Source: an uncultured Flavobacteriales bacterium
Lineage (GTDB): Bacteria > Bacteroidota > Bacteroidia > Flavobacteriales_D > Crocinitomicaceae
NCBI GenBank assembly: GCA_903935095.1
Contig: CAIZQH010000009.1
Location: forward strand, 1 to 38,957
DNA: 38,957 nt
Reading direction: 5' to 3'
Shown here one piece after another: positions 8,129 to 16,556 of this stretch. How positions within the stretch are numbered: the first letter of the stretch is position 1; each line of letters starts with the position of its first letter. The notes under the pieces were generated by a model, which was given only the letters and a program-made list of their open reading frames with translations, had not been told where the DNA came from and did no database searches. Made by a program: the position numbers and the translations under genes.

Positions 8129-9238
8129 CTAATGAATAGCAGGAGCTTGATCGTAATGCCCAAGGTTATACAACATCTTTGTGTGGTCAGCCAAAGCCCC
8201 TAAAAATGTATCGTAAGAGTAATAAGGAAGGTTAAACTCATGCGCTGTCGATTTAACGATTTCTGCTAGTTTACTATAGTGAACATGGCAAACATTTGGA
8301 AACAAGTGATGTTCAACTTGAAAGTTTAATCCACCAACATACCAGGAGAAGAACTTCGCTTTAGGCGCAAAATCTGCGGTGTTGTACAATTGATTAACCG
8401 CCCAATCCGCCTCGATGTTACCCGACTCGTCTGGCATAGGAAAATTTGAGGTGGGAACCACGTGCGCTGGTTGGAAAATGATGGAAAGAATGAATCCAGC
8501 GATAAAATGCATGGTGATGAAACCAAGAAGAGTAATGTACCAAGAAGCGGGACTAAACCAGAATGGACAAACAATAAAGAGTCCAACATAGATGATTTTA
8601 AACAAAATAATAAAGGCCATGTGACGCGCATAGGTTGTGCCTTGTGTTTTGATTAAGTCCTTTTTATTATAGCGCTTAGCTTGTTTAAAGTCTTTTGTAG
8701 AAAACCACATCATGGTCATCATTCCATAAAAAAACCAAGCGTACAAGTGTTGAAATTTGTGCGCAGGATATCTCTTTTTGTGTGGAGTAAATCGCAGAAG
8801 TTTAGCCGGTGGATCAATGTCTTCATCTAAGTGAGTAATGTTCGTATATGTGTGGTGTAATACATTGTGTTGAATTTTCCAGTTTACCGCGCTTCCACCA
8901 AGTAAAATCAAAACATTACCGATCGCTTTATTAATCGTTTCATTGCGGGAATACGCTCCGTGATTTGCATCATGCATGATCGAAAGACCACACCCGGCCA
9001 TACCAATTCCCATTCCAATCCAACAAAGGAAATATACCCATGAACTCAAGCCGGCAACAAATAAAAAGCCAAAAGGAACTAAATAAATAGCTAGCATCGC
9101 GATTGTTTTAATCACCATTGTGGCGTTCGCGTGACGAGAAATGTTGTTTTCTTTGAAGTAGTTGTTTACTCTAGATCTTAATGTTTTGTAGAATTCTATG
9201 TTTGTTTCTTTTGAAAAAGACACTGTTTGATGATTCAT
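8129..9238 (-). CDS. Membrane fatty acid desaturase (acyl-CoA/acyl-lipid, front-end-like)
   Basis: 369 residues. The three histidine boxes of di-iron membrane desaturases are intact: HDANH (89-93), HNVLHH (124-129) and QVEHH (307-311). The Gln in the third box places it with the front-end (delta-5/delta-6, linoleoyl-CoA desaturase-like) group, but no cytochrome b5 domain is fused. Hydrophobic helices lie near 45-65, 66-88, 205-225 and 232-255. It would introduce double bases into membrane acyl chains at the inner membrane, using an external electron donor not encoded here. It leads the unit containing the MmcQ/YjbR and S4 genes; a -7 box lies 17 bases upstream. Regiospecificity cannot be assigned. 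Confidence 0.92.
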   Translation of the reverse strand: MNHQTVSFSKETNIEFYKTLRSRVNNYFKENNISRHANATMVIKTIAMLAIYLVPFGFLFVAGLSSWVYFLCWIGMGIGMAGCGLSIMHDANHGAYSRNETINKAIGNVLILLGGSAVNWKIQHNVLHHTYTNITHLDEDIDPPAKLLRFTPHKKRYPAHKFQHLYAWFFYGMMTMMWFSTKDFKQAKRYNKKDLIKTQGTTYARHMAFIILFKIIYVGLFIVCPFWFSPASWYITLLGFITMHFIAGFILSIIFQPAHVVPTSNFPMPDESGNIEADWAVNQLYNTADFAPKAKFFSWYVGGLNFQVEHHLFPNVCHVHYSKLAEIVKSTAHEFNLPYYSYDTFLGALADHTKMLYNLGHYDQAPAIH

Positions 9239-9255
9239 ACGAATAGTTTAGGGTA

Positions 9256-9263
9256 CAAATTTA
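9256..9263 (-). promoter_or_regulatory. -7 promoter box for the desaturase unit
   Basis: The plus-strand CAAATTTA reads TAAATTTG on the minus strand, a perfect TAnnTTTG, ending 17 bases before the desaturase ATG. The only nearby CAA (TTG on the minus strand) is about 27 bases away, longer than the usual spacer. Confidence 0.4.
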
Positions 9264-9337
9264 GTGATAAAGTTTTTACTTTACTCTTAACAATTTTAGT
9301 GTCAAAGTGTTTAAACCACGCTCCATGAATACAGAAT

Positions 9338-11182
9338 TTAAATTAAACCCTGAAGCGAACAGAATTTATAATAGTGAGATTTTGCAGCAAGCAACTCTTC
9401 ATGGTTGCCTTTTTCAACGATTTCACCTTTGGATAAGACAACAATTTCGTCCGCGTTTTTTATCGTGCTTAAGCGGTGCGCAATGACAAAAGATGTTCTT
9501 CCACGCATCAATGTTTCCAGCGCATCTTGCACCAGTTTTTCAGACTCCGTGTCAAGTGCGGAGGTTGCTTCATCTAAAATAAGTATCGCTGGGTCTTTGT
9601 AAACTGCTCGAGCAATGTTTAATCGTTGTTTTTGTCCACCCGACAATTTATTGCCTCGTTCACCAATCACTGTTTCGTAGCCTTGTTCTAGCTCAGAAAT
9701 AAATGAATGAGCATTCGCAACTTTTGCAGCATGCAACACTTTTTCCATGTTGGGATTGTCATCCCCAAAAGCAATGTTTTCTCTAACGGTCACATTGAAT
9801 AAAATAGAATCTTGCGAAACGATTCCAGTAAGATCTCGTAAATCATGGATTTTAAGGTCGCGAAGGTCCTTTCCATCAATTAAAATGCTGCCTTCTGAGA
9901 CGTCATAAAAACGAGAAAGCAAATCCATCAATGTTGATTTACCGCTTCCCGACTCGCCAACAATTGCCACTGCAGAGCCCTTCTTTACTTCCCAACAAAC
10001 ATTTTTAAGCACTGGCTCCTGTTGGTATTTGAATCCAACATGGTCGAAGACGATAGAATGCTTAAAGCCACTTAAAGAAAGTGCGTTTTCTTTCTCTAAG
10101 ACTTTCTCATCACTATTCAGTATTTCATTGATCCGATCTAAAGAAACCTTCCCCTTGTTGATCACAGCAATTCCACTAGAAACAGCTTGAATCGGACGAA
10201 GTAATTGGGAGAAAACAACGATAAACGTAATGAACAATTCGCCGGTTAGTGCATGTCCACCTTGATTTCCCTCAAGAATTTGTTTACCCCCAAACCAAAC
10301 CAAACACATCATAACACCAGCTCCTATTGTTTCATTTAGCAAGGAAGACACATCTTTTTTGCGAATGGTCTTAGTGGTTAATTTTTGGTGCCGCAGATTC
10401 AACCCTTGAAAGACACCGGACATAAAGTTTAGTGCATTAAAAGATTTAATAATTCTTACCCCACTCAAGCTTTCATCAAAAGAAGAGGTTAATAGTCCAA
10501 GTTGCTCTTGTCCTTGCTTGGCAGTGCGCTTTAAACTTTTTCCAACCGTGGAAATGACAAATGCGGAAATCGGCAACAAGAAAAACGACACAACCGTCAG
10601 CTCGGCGCTTATAAACATGAGGGTTCCAACATGAATCAAGATGGATATGGGGTCTCTAAACACCAACTCTAAGGTGCACACTACGGCGTTTTCCACTTCC
10701 CCGACATCATGCCCCATTCTAGTTAAAAGATCTCCTTTTCTTTCGTTTGCATGGAAGCCTAGCGGCAGTCGAATCGCTTTCTCATAAAGCAGATTACGAA
10801 TATCTCTCACCACCCTTGCCCTTAATTCTGACTGGAACCACACCGCAAAATACCGAGACACATTTTTAAAGAAAAAAGCCCCAAAAACCATTAAACAAAC
10901 GGTGATTAACGCGCGTTTTGGGTCAGAAACCACCATTTGATGCATTTCATAATTGTAAAGATCCACCCAGTAAGACGGGAGTGTTCCCAGACTCCCGGAA
11001 TAATGCGGCTGAATAACCTCTGATTTCAACTCTTTCGAGCTAAAGATCAATTGTAAAAAGGGAATAAATAAAACAAGGGAGAGCAGATTGAAAAGCGTAA
11101 ACAGTAAATTCCCTATGATGGTCAGTAAAGCCAACAAACGGTATTTAAAAGCAAAGCGAAAAATTTCCCTAAAGGTTCTCAT
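9338..11182 (-). CDS. ABC exporter, fused permease and ATPase (MsbA/lipid-multidrug type)
   Basis: 614 residues from the start MRTFREIFRF. An open frame reaches 15 codons further upstream (11227), but a complete promoter lies in that extension, so the inner ATG is preferred. The N-terminal half carries an ABC type-1 transmembrane domain with about six helices. The C-terminal ATPase has Walker A GESGSGKS (409-416), Q-loop SQD (about 456-458), signature LSGGQ (513-517), Walker B ILILDE (533-538) and H-loop His569. It is a homodimer-type half-transporter resembling MsbA; lipid or drug substrates are possible and cannot be resolved. It is transcribed divergently from the GT2 gene at 11271, which might hint at a glycolipid substrate, but this is weak inference. 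Confidence 0.92.
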   Translation of the reverse strand: MRTFREIFRFAFKYRLLALLTIIGNLLFTLFNLLSLVLFIPFLQLIFSSKELKSEVIQPHYSGSLGTLPSYWVDLYNYEMHQMVVSDPKRALITVCLMVFGAFFFKNVSRYFAVWFQSELRARVVRDIRNLLYEKAIRLPLGFHANERKGDLLTRMGHDVGEVENAVVCTLELVFRDPISILIHVGTLMFISAELTVVSFFLLPISAFVISTVGKSLKRTAKQGQEQLGLLTSSFDESLSGVRIIKSFNALNFMSGVFQGLNLRHQKLTTKTIRKKDVSSLLNETIGAGVMMCLVWFGGKQILEGNQGGHALTGELFITFIVVFSQLLRPIQAVSSGIAVINKGKVSLDRINEILNSDEKVLEKENALSLSGFKHSIVFDHVGFKYQQEPVLKNVCWEVKKGSAVAIVGESGSGKSTLMDLLSRFYDVSEGSILIDGKDLRDLKIHDLRDLTGIVSQDSILFNVTVRENIAFGDDNPNMEKVLHAAKVANAHSFISELEQGYETVIGERGNKLSGGQKQRLNIARAVYKDPAILILDEATSALDTESEKLVQDALETLMRGRTSFVIAHRLSTIKNADEIVVLSKGEIVEKGNHEELLAAKSHYYKFCSLQGLI

Positions 11183-11186
11183 AGAG

Positions 11187-11219
11187 CAAAGATAAGCAAT
11201 CCTTTTTCTCCACACGCAA
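11187..11219 (-). promoter_or_regulatory. Promoter of the ABC exporter, predicted leaderless
   Basis: On the minus strand TTG (plus CAA, 11217-11219) is followed after 22 bases by TATCTTTG (plus CAAAGATA, 11187-11194), both matching the Bacteroidota consensus. The -7 box ends 4 bases before the ATG at 11182, so transcription should start at or next to the start codon. Confidence 0.65.
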
Positions 11220-11246
11220 CAAGCCAATCACCGGTAATAATTTGCG

Positions 11247-11254
11247 TACTTTTG
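11247..11254 (+). promoter_or_regulatory. -7 promoter box for the GT2 gene
   Basis: TACTTTTG matches TAnnTTTG and ends 16 bases before the ATG at 11271. No convincing TTG -33 element lies at the right distance. Confidence 0.4.
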
Positions 11255-11270
11255 TTTTTCTAGTATACTT

Positions 11271-12245
11271 ATGAGCGAGCAGATAAAATGGAGTGTTTCC
11301 ATTGTCATACCGAATTATAATGGACAGCATTTATTGGTTGAAACCATTACCTGTGCATATAATTCCTTAGTTACAAGCGGGATTTTGGACTACGAAATCA
11401 TCGTTTCAGACGATGCCTCTACAGATGATTCCTTTCAACAAGTGACAAGCGTTTTTCCAGAGCTAATCTATTTAACAAGTGATAAGAACACAGGATTTGC
11501 TGGAAACATGAACCGAGGCATACGTCGGGCCACGAAGGAATTGGTTTGTTTTTTAAATTCGGATGTTCACTTAAGCAGTGGGTACTTCCATTCACAGCTG
11601 CCACTTTTCCAAGACGAACAAACATTTGGAGTAATGGGCGCCATTTTCGATAAAGAAACAAATGTGCCTCAAGATGGAGCAAAAAGCGCCTGCATCGGTT
11701 TATTGAAAATAGAGGGGAATAAAAACACCTTTTCTTCCACGGAGGTACTTCCAACCTTATTCTTGTCGGGCGCAAACGCGTTGGTTCGAAGAAAAAAGCT
11801 GCTGGAATTAGGTGGGTTTTGTGAATTGTTTAATCCCTATTATTCCGAAGATGTCGATCTTGGACTTCGTGCATGGCGAAATGGGTGGAGCTTGTATTTT
11901 CAGCCTGTCGCAACGTGTTACCACGAACAGTCCTCAACAATTAAAAAACTACCAACTATCAAGGTAAAAACCATCGCAAAGCGGAACAAACACTACCTTC
12001 ATTTCTTACACCTTCCCACAGGGTTAAATTACGTGTATCTTGTGAAAGCTTCCGTCAATTCATTTGCGCAGCTCCTACTTGGAAGACCCCTGCATTTCCA
12101 AGCCTTGACATTGGCTTTCAAAGAATTAAAAACCTTACAGCTAGAGCGAAAAAACAGACAACAACATTCACCCAAGAAAAAAGCGCTTAGTGTTTTTCAG
12201 GTGAGAAAAGCGATGTACAGCAAAGTTCCGCTCAAATCAACGTAG
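11271..12245 (+). CDS. Glycosyltransferase family 2 protein
   Basis: 324 residues with a GT-A fold. The nucleotide-sugar binding start is SIVIPNYNGQ (10-19), followed by VSDDASTDDS (45-54), the DXD-equivalent FLNSDVHLS (94-102) and the acceptor-side catalytic motif YYSEDVDLGLRAWRNGW (190-206). This matches GT2 enzymes of the rhamnosyltransferase/WbbL-like group that build surface polysaccharides. There is no transmembrane segment strong enough to call; the C-terminal 100 residues are basic and amphipathic, suggesting peripheral membrane attachment. Donor and acceptor sugars cannot be deduced. It is followed 28 bases later by rbfA, which has its own -7 box. Confidence 0.9.
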   Translation: MSEQIKWSVSIVIPNYNGQHLLVETITCAYNSLVTSGILDYEIIVSDDASTDDSFQQVTSVFPELIYLTSDKNTGFAGNMNRGIRRATKELVCFLNSDVHLSSGYFHSQLPLFQDEQTFGVMGAIFDKETNVPQDGAKSACIGLLKIEGNKNTFSSTEVLPTLFLSGANALVRRKKLLELGGFCELFNPYYSEDVDLGLRAWRNGWSLYFQPVATCYHEQSSTIKKLPTIKVKTIAKRNKHYLHFLHLPTGLNYVYLVKASVNSFAQLLLGRPLHFQALTLAFKELKTLQLERKNRQQHSPKKKALSVFQVRKAMYSKVPLKST

Positions 12246-12261
12246 TTCCTTCTTAATTTCA

Positions 12262-12269
12262 TAACTTTG
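12262..12269 (+). promoter_or_regulatory. -7 promoter box for rbfA, predicted leaderless
   Basis: TAACTTTG is a perfect TAnnTTTG ending exactly 4 bases before the rbfA ATG (12274). A transcript from it would begin at the start codon. No TTG -33 element is visible. Confidence 0.4.
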
Positions 12270-12273
12270 ATCC

Positions 12274-12612
12274 ATGGGTTCAATACGACAAAACAAAATC
12301 GAAGCAGTTATTCAGGCTGAATTATCTACCTTTTTTCAACGCAATGCAGCTGAAGTCTGCTTGGGGTCAATGGTTACGGTTACCGTGGTAAGAGTCACAT
12401 CAGACCTATCATTAGCCCGTTGCTTCCTAAGTGTTTTTGCTGGTCCAGATAAAAATGTGGTGTTGGAAAACATTCGCGCTAATCAAGGAAAAATTAGGCG
12501 TGAAGTCGGAAATCGCTTGAAAAACCTTCGTAAAATCCCAGATTTGGTTTTTCATATAGATGATTCGTTGGATTACGCCATGAAAATCGATGAGTTACTG
12601 AAAAAGAAGTGA
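12274..12612 (+). CDS. rbfA: 30S ribosome-binding factor RbfA
   Basis: 112 residues, normal length. RbfA is a KH-fold protein that binds immature 30S subunits and assists 16S rRNA 5'-end processing and cold adaptation. Sequence marks include the N-terminus RQNKIEAVIQAELSTFF, the central strand VRVTSDLSLARCFLSVF with the family SxDLxxA pattern, and the tail RLKNLRKIPDLVFHIDDSLDYAMKIDELL, in which IPDLVFHIDDS is diagnostic. The stop TGA overlaps the GTG start of the following permease in GTGA, so the two are translationally coupled. The functional link between ribosome assembly and lipoprotein sorting is not obvious; this pairing is probably just operon packing. Confidence 0.94.
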   Translation: MGSIRQNKIEAVIQAELSTFFQRNAAEVCLGSMVTVTVVRVTSDLSLARCFLSVFAGPDKNVVLENIRANQGKIRREVGNRLKNLRKIPDLVFHIDDSLDYAMKIDELLKKK

Positions 12613-13814
12613 TCAACACGCCACTATACATAGCAAAAAGATATTTGTGGTCGAAAGGAAAGCGAAACATCGTGACCTTAATCAGTCGAATATCTCTTTT
12701 TGGTGTATTGATTATCACTGCAGCGCTCGTTGTCTTATTGTCCGCATTTAATGGAATAGAGAAAATGATCGAACAACTGTATAGCGAGTTCGACCCGCCG
12801 ATTACCATTCAACACGTGCAACGAAAAACATTTTTTGAAAATGAAATCGACATGCACCACATTAAAGCCATTCCTGGAATAAAGAGTGTTTCCCGACAAG
12901 TGGAGGAAGTCATCGTGCTGCGTCATGAGCAAAAATGGATAAATGCGAAACTTTATGGCGTAGAAAAATCTTTTCTTTCTGATTGTCACATCCAAAAACA
13001 CTTGTTAGGCGGAATCGGTCAAAACGCATTTTTTGATGGGCGATTTGCTTTTGTTGGCGCGGAATTAATGCAAAACTTAAAGATAAACATTGGCTCAAGT
13101 ACAGCAGACGAGCTGCTCATCTATGCGCCAAAACGCAATGTCAAAATACGCCTAGGCAAAGCTCCTTTTCATACAACAAGACTAGCCATCGATGGCGCGG
13201 TCAATTTTAACCAAGAAGTAAATGCGACCGCCCTTATGTGGGATTTTCAATCAGCATCGAACTTATTGGGGTATGATCGAGAAATCAGCAAATTATACAT
13301 TGCACTGAAACCCGGTTACAATGGACAAGAAGTTAAAGCCAAAATCCAACAAGTCATAGGGAAAACCACTTTCGCTGTCCGCACCAATTTAGAAAAAAAC
13401 GAGCTGATTTTTAGAACCAGTAAATCAGAACGACTTGTTGTTTTTATCATCCTTTTATTTGTTTTTATATTAGCCGCATTTAATCTTGTTGCCTCATTAA
13501 CAATGCTATATGTGGAGAAAAAAGACAGTGTAAAACTGTTAAGCGCAATAGGCATGACTAAAAATGATTTGTTTCGCATCTTTTTTTACGAGGGATTGTT
13601 GATTTCAGGGGCCGGTATTTTCTTTGGTTTGATTGTGGGTTATCTCGCCTGTATTCTTCAGCTGAAAAGCGAAATACTCATTATACCCGGAGCTAACGTA
13701 CCCTTTCCAATTGTTTGTTCTTTATCTGATTTCATCCTGATTTCATCTTCAGTTTCAGCCCTCAGTTTCATTTTTTCCTATTTCCCTGTCCGGCTTATCG
13801 TTAAAAGCGCATAA
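12609..13814 (+). CDS. FtsX-like ABC permease, LolC/LolE type (lipoprotein release)
   Basis: 401 residues, beginning with a GTG codon that overlaps the rbfA stop by 4 bases. The architecture is one N-terminal helix (about 24-46), a large periplasmic domain (about 47-272) and three C-terminal helices (about 276-300, 325-347, 370-392), as in LolC/LolE/MacB permeases. The conserved cytoplasmic loop LYVEKKDSVKLLSAIGMTK between helices 2 and 3 is typical of LolC/E. The N-terminus YIAKRYLWSKGKRN also fits. It would partner with a LolD-like ATPase to extract lipoproteins from the inner membrane; no ATPase gene is adjacent. It could be a homodimeric LolF-type permease. Confidence 0.87.
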   Translation: MINTPLYIAKRYLWSKGKRNIVTLISRISLFGVLIITAALVVLLSAFNGIEKMIEQLYSEFDPPITIQHVQRKTFFENEIDMHHIKAIPGIKSVSRQVEEVIVLRHEQKWINAKLYGVEKSFLSDCHIQKHLLGGIGQNAFFDGRFAFVGAELMQNLKINIGSSTADELLIYAPKRNVKIRLGKAPFHTTRLAIDGAVNFNQEVNATALMWDFQSASNLLGYDREISKLYIALKPGYNGQEVKAKIQQVIGKTTFAVRTNLEKNELIFRTSKSERLVVFIILLFVFILAAFNLVASLTMLYVEKKDSVKLLSAIGMTKNDLFRIFFYEGLLISGAGIFFGLIVGYLACILQLKSEILIIPGANVPFPIVCSLSDFILISSSVSALSFIFSYFPVRLIVKSA

Positions 13815-15389
<1,575 letters not shown>

Positions 15390-15401
15390 TAACCTTTAGA
15401 T

Positions 15402-15680
15402 ATGAAATTAGAAATTATCACTCCAGAAACAAGTCTTTTTAAAGGAGAAGCGTCAAGCGTTACTCTTCCAGGATTAGACGGAATGTTTCAAGTGTTGAAT
15501 AATCACGCACCAATCATTTCTTCATTGAAAAGCGGGGAGGTCATTTTCGATTTAAATGGAAATGAAGCTCAGGCAGAAATGAGCAATTTAGTGAATCAAA
15601 CCGGATCAAAATGGAGCGTATTTATTAAAGGGGGCGTAGCAGAATTAAATAATAATCGTTTGATTATTCTAGCAGAATAA
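15402..15680 (+). CDS. atpC: F1Fo ATP synthase subunit epsilon, short form
   Basis: 92 residues, corresponding only to the N-terminal beta-sandwich that binds gamma and the c-ring (MKLEIITPETSLFKGEASSV, then LPGLDGMFQVLNNHAPIISSL). The C-terminal two-helix regulatory domain of E. coli epsilon (about 138 residues) is absent. This short form is common in Bacteroidota, and it implies that ATP hydrolysis is not inhibited by the usual epsilon C-terminal mechanism. The gene follows atpD by 12 bases, and a strong terminator follows it. Confidence 0.95.
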   Translation: MKLEIITPETSLFKGEASSVTLPGLDGMFQVLNNHAPIISSLKSGEVIFDLNGNEAQAEMSNLVNQTGSKWSVFIKGGVAELNNNRLIILAE

Positions 15681-15700
15681 TTGGCGCAAATCAGTTTGTT

Positions 15701-15733
15701 AAAGGGATGTGGTTAACCAGTCCCTTTTTTTTT
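15701..15733 (+). terminator. Rho-independent terminator of atpDC
   Basis: AAAGGGA (15701-15707) pairs with TCCCTTT (15721-15727), with an inner palindrome GGTTAACC, and nine T residues run from 15725 to 15733. This is a textbook intrinsic terminator between atpC and uppS. Confidence 0.9.
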
Positions 15734-15797
15734 GAGAAATAGTTTGTGCGCTTTTGCATACAGAACACAAGATTCTTTGATTACCTTCGTTAAGAAC

Positions 15798-16556
15798 ATG
15801 AACATGACGAATTTATTGACCCAATTAGAACAAACAAACATCCCTAAGCATGTTGCTTTCATTATGGATGGCAATGGTCGTTGGGCAAAAAACCAAGGGC
15901 AACATCGTTTGTTTGGACACGCCGAAGGTGTTTTATCGGTGAAAGCAATCATTAAAACAGCAAGAGAAATAGGTGTCCAGTACTTAACCATGTATGCTTT
16001 TTCAACCGAAAACTGGAACCGTCCAGCGGAAGAAGTTGCCGGATTAATGGATTTGCTTGTTCAAGCAATTACGAATGAGACAAACGAAATGCATGAAAAT
16101 GGTGTTCGTTTGATGACCATTGGTGACATTACCGCGCTCCCAGAATCTTGCATTAAATCATTGAACGAAGCGACCGATAAAACACGTGAAAACACGAATC
16201 TAACCTTGGTTTTAGCACTGAACTATAGCGCTCGCTCTGAAATAACGAACGCCTGTCGAAGTTTAGCGAACGAAGTCCAAAAGGGAATCATTTCCATTAG
16301 TCAAATCTCAGAAGATTTAATCACTGAAAAATTAAATACTTCAGGTATACCTGATCCAGAATTGTTGATTCGTACAAGTGGAGAATGTCGTGTAAGTAAC
16401 TTTTTGCTTTGGCAATTGTCTTATACAGAGCTATACTTTACACCTGTCCATTGGCCCGATTTTCGAAAAGATGAATTTTTGAAGGCAATCATTGCTTATC
16501 AACAAAGAGAAAGAAGATTTGGAAAGACTTCTGAACAATTAAATGACACGAAATGA
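15798..16556 (+). CDS. uppS: Isoprenyl transferase / undecaprenyl diphosphate synthase
   Basis: 252 residues from the ATG at 15798; a second ATG at 15804 (250 residues) is equally plausible. Longer readings would need a TTG inside the upstream terminator. UppS condenses isopentenyl diphosphate onto farnesyl diphosphate to make the C55 carrier for peptidoglycan and surface polysaccharides. The catalytic segment HVAFIMDGNGRWAKNQG includes the essential Asp of MDGNGRW. The C-terminal substrate-binding motif RTSGECRVSNFLLWQ and the later WPDF are present. Its stop overlaps the bamA start in ATGA (16553-16556). A degenerate -7 box TACCTTCG (15782-15789) lies 8 bases upstream of the start. Confidence 0.95.
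   Translation: MNMTNLLTQLEQTNIPKHVAFIMDGNGRWAKNQGQHRLFGHAEGVLSVKAIIKTAREIGVQYLTMYAFSTENWNRPAEEVAGLMDLLVQAITNETNEMHENGVRLMTIGDITALPESCIKSLNEATDKTRENTNLTLVLALNYSARSEITNACRSLANEVQKGIISISQISEDLITEKLNTSGIPDPELLIRTSGECRVSNFLLWQLSYTELYFTPVHWPDFRKDEFLKAIIAYQQRERRFGKTSEQLNDTK

Noticed and set aside
12494..13098. Several minus-strand frames across rbfA and the permease
   Set aside because: All overlap well-supported plus-strand genes, with no promoter, start context or recognisable domain.
15732..15797. Longer uppS start at 15732
   Set aside because: It is a TTG inside the T-tract of the atpC terminator; the family N-terminus aligns with the ATG at 15798 or 15804.
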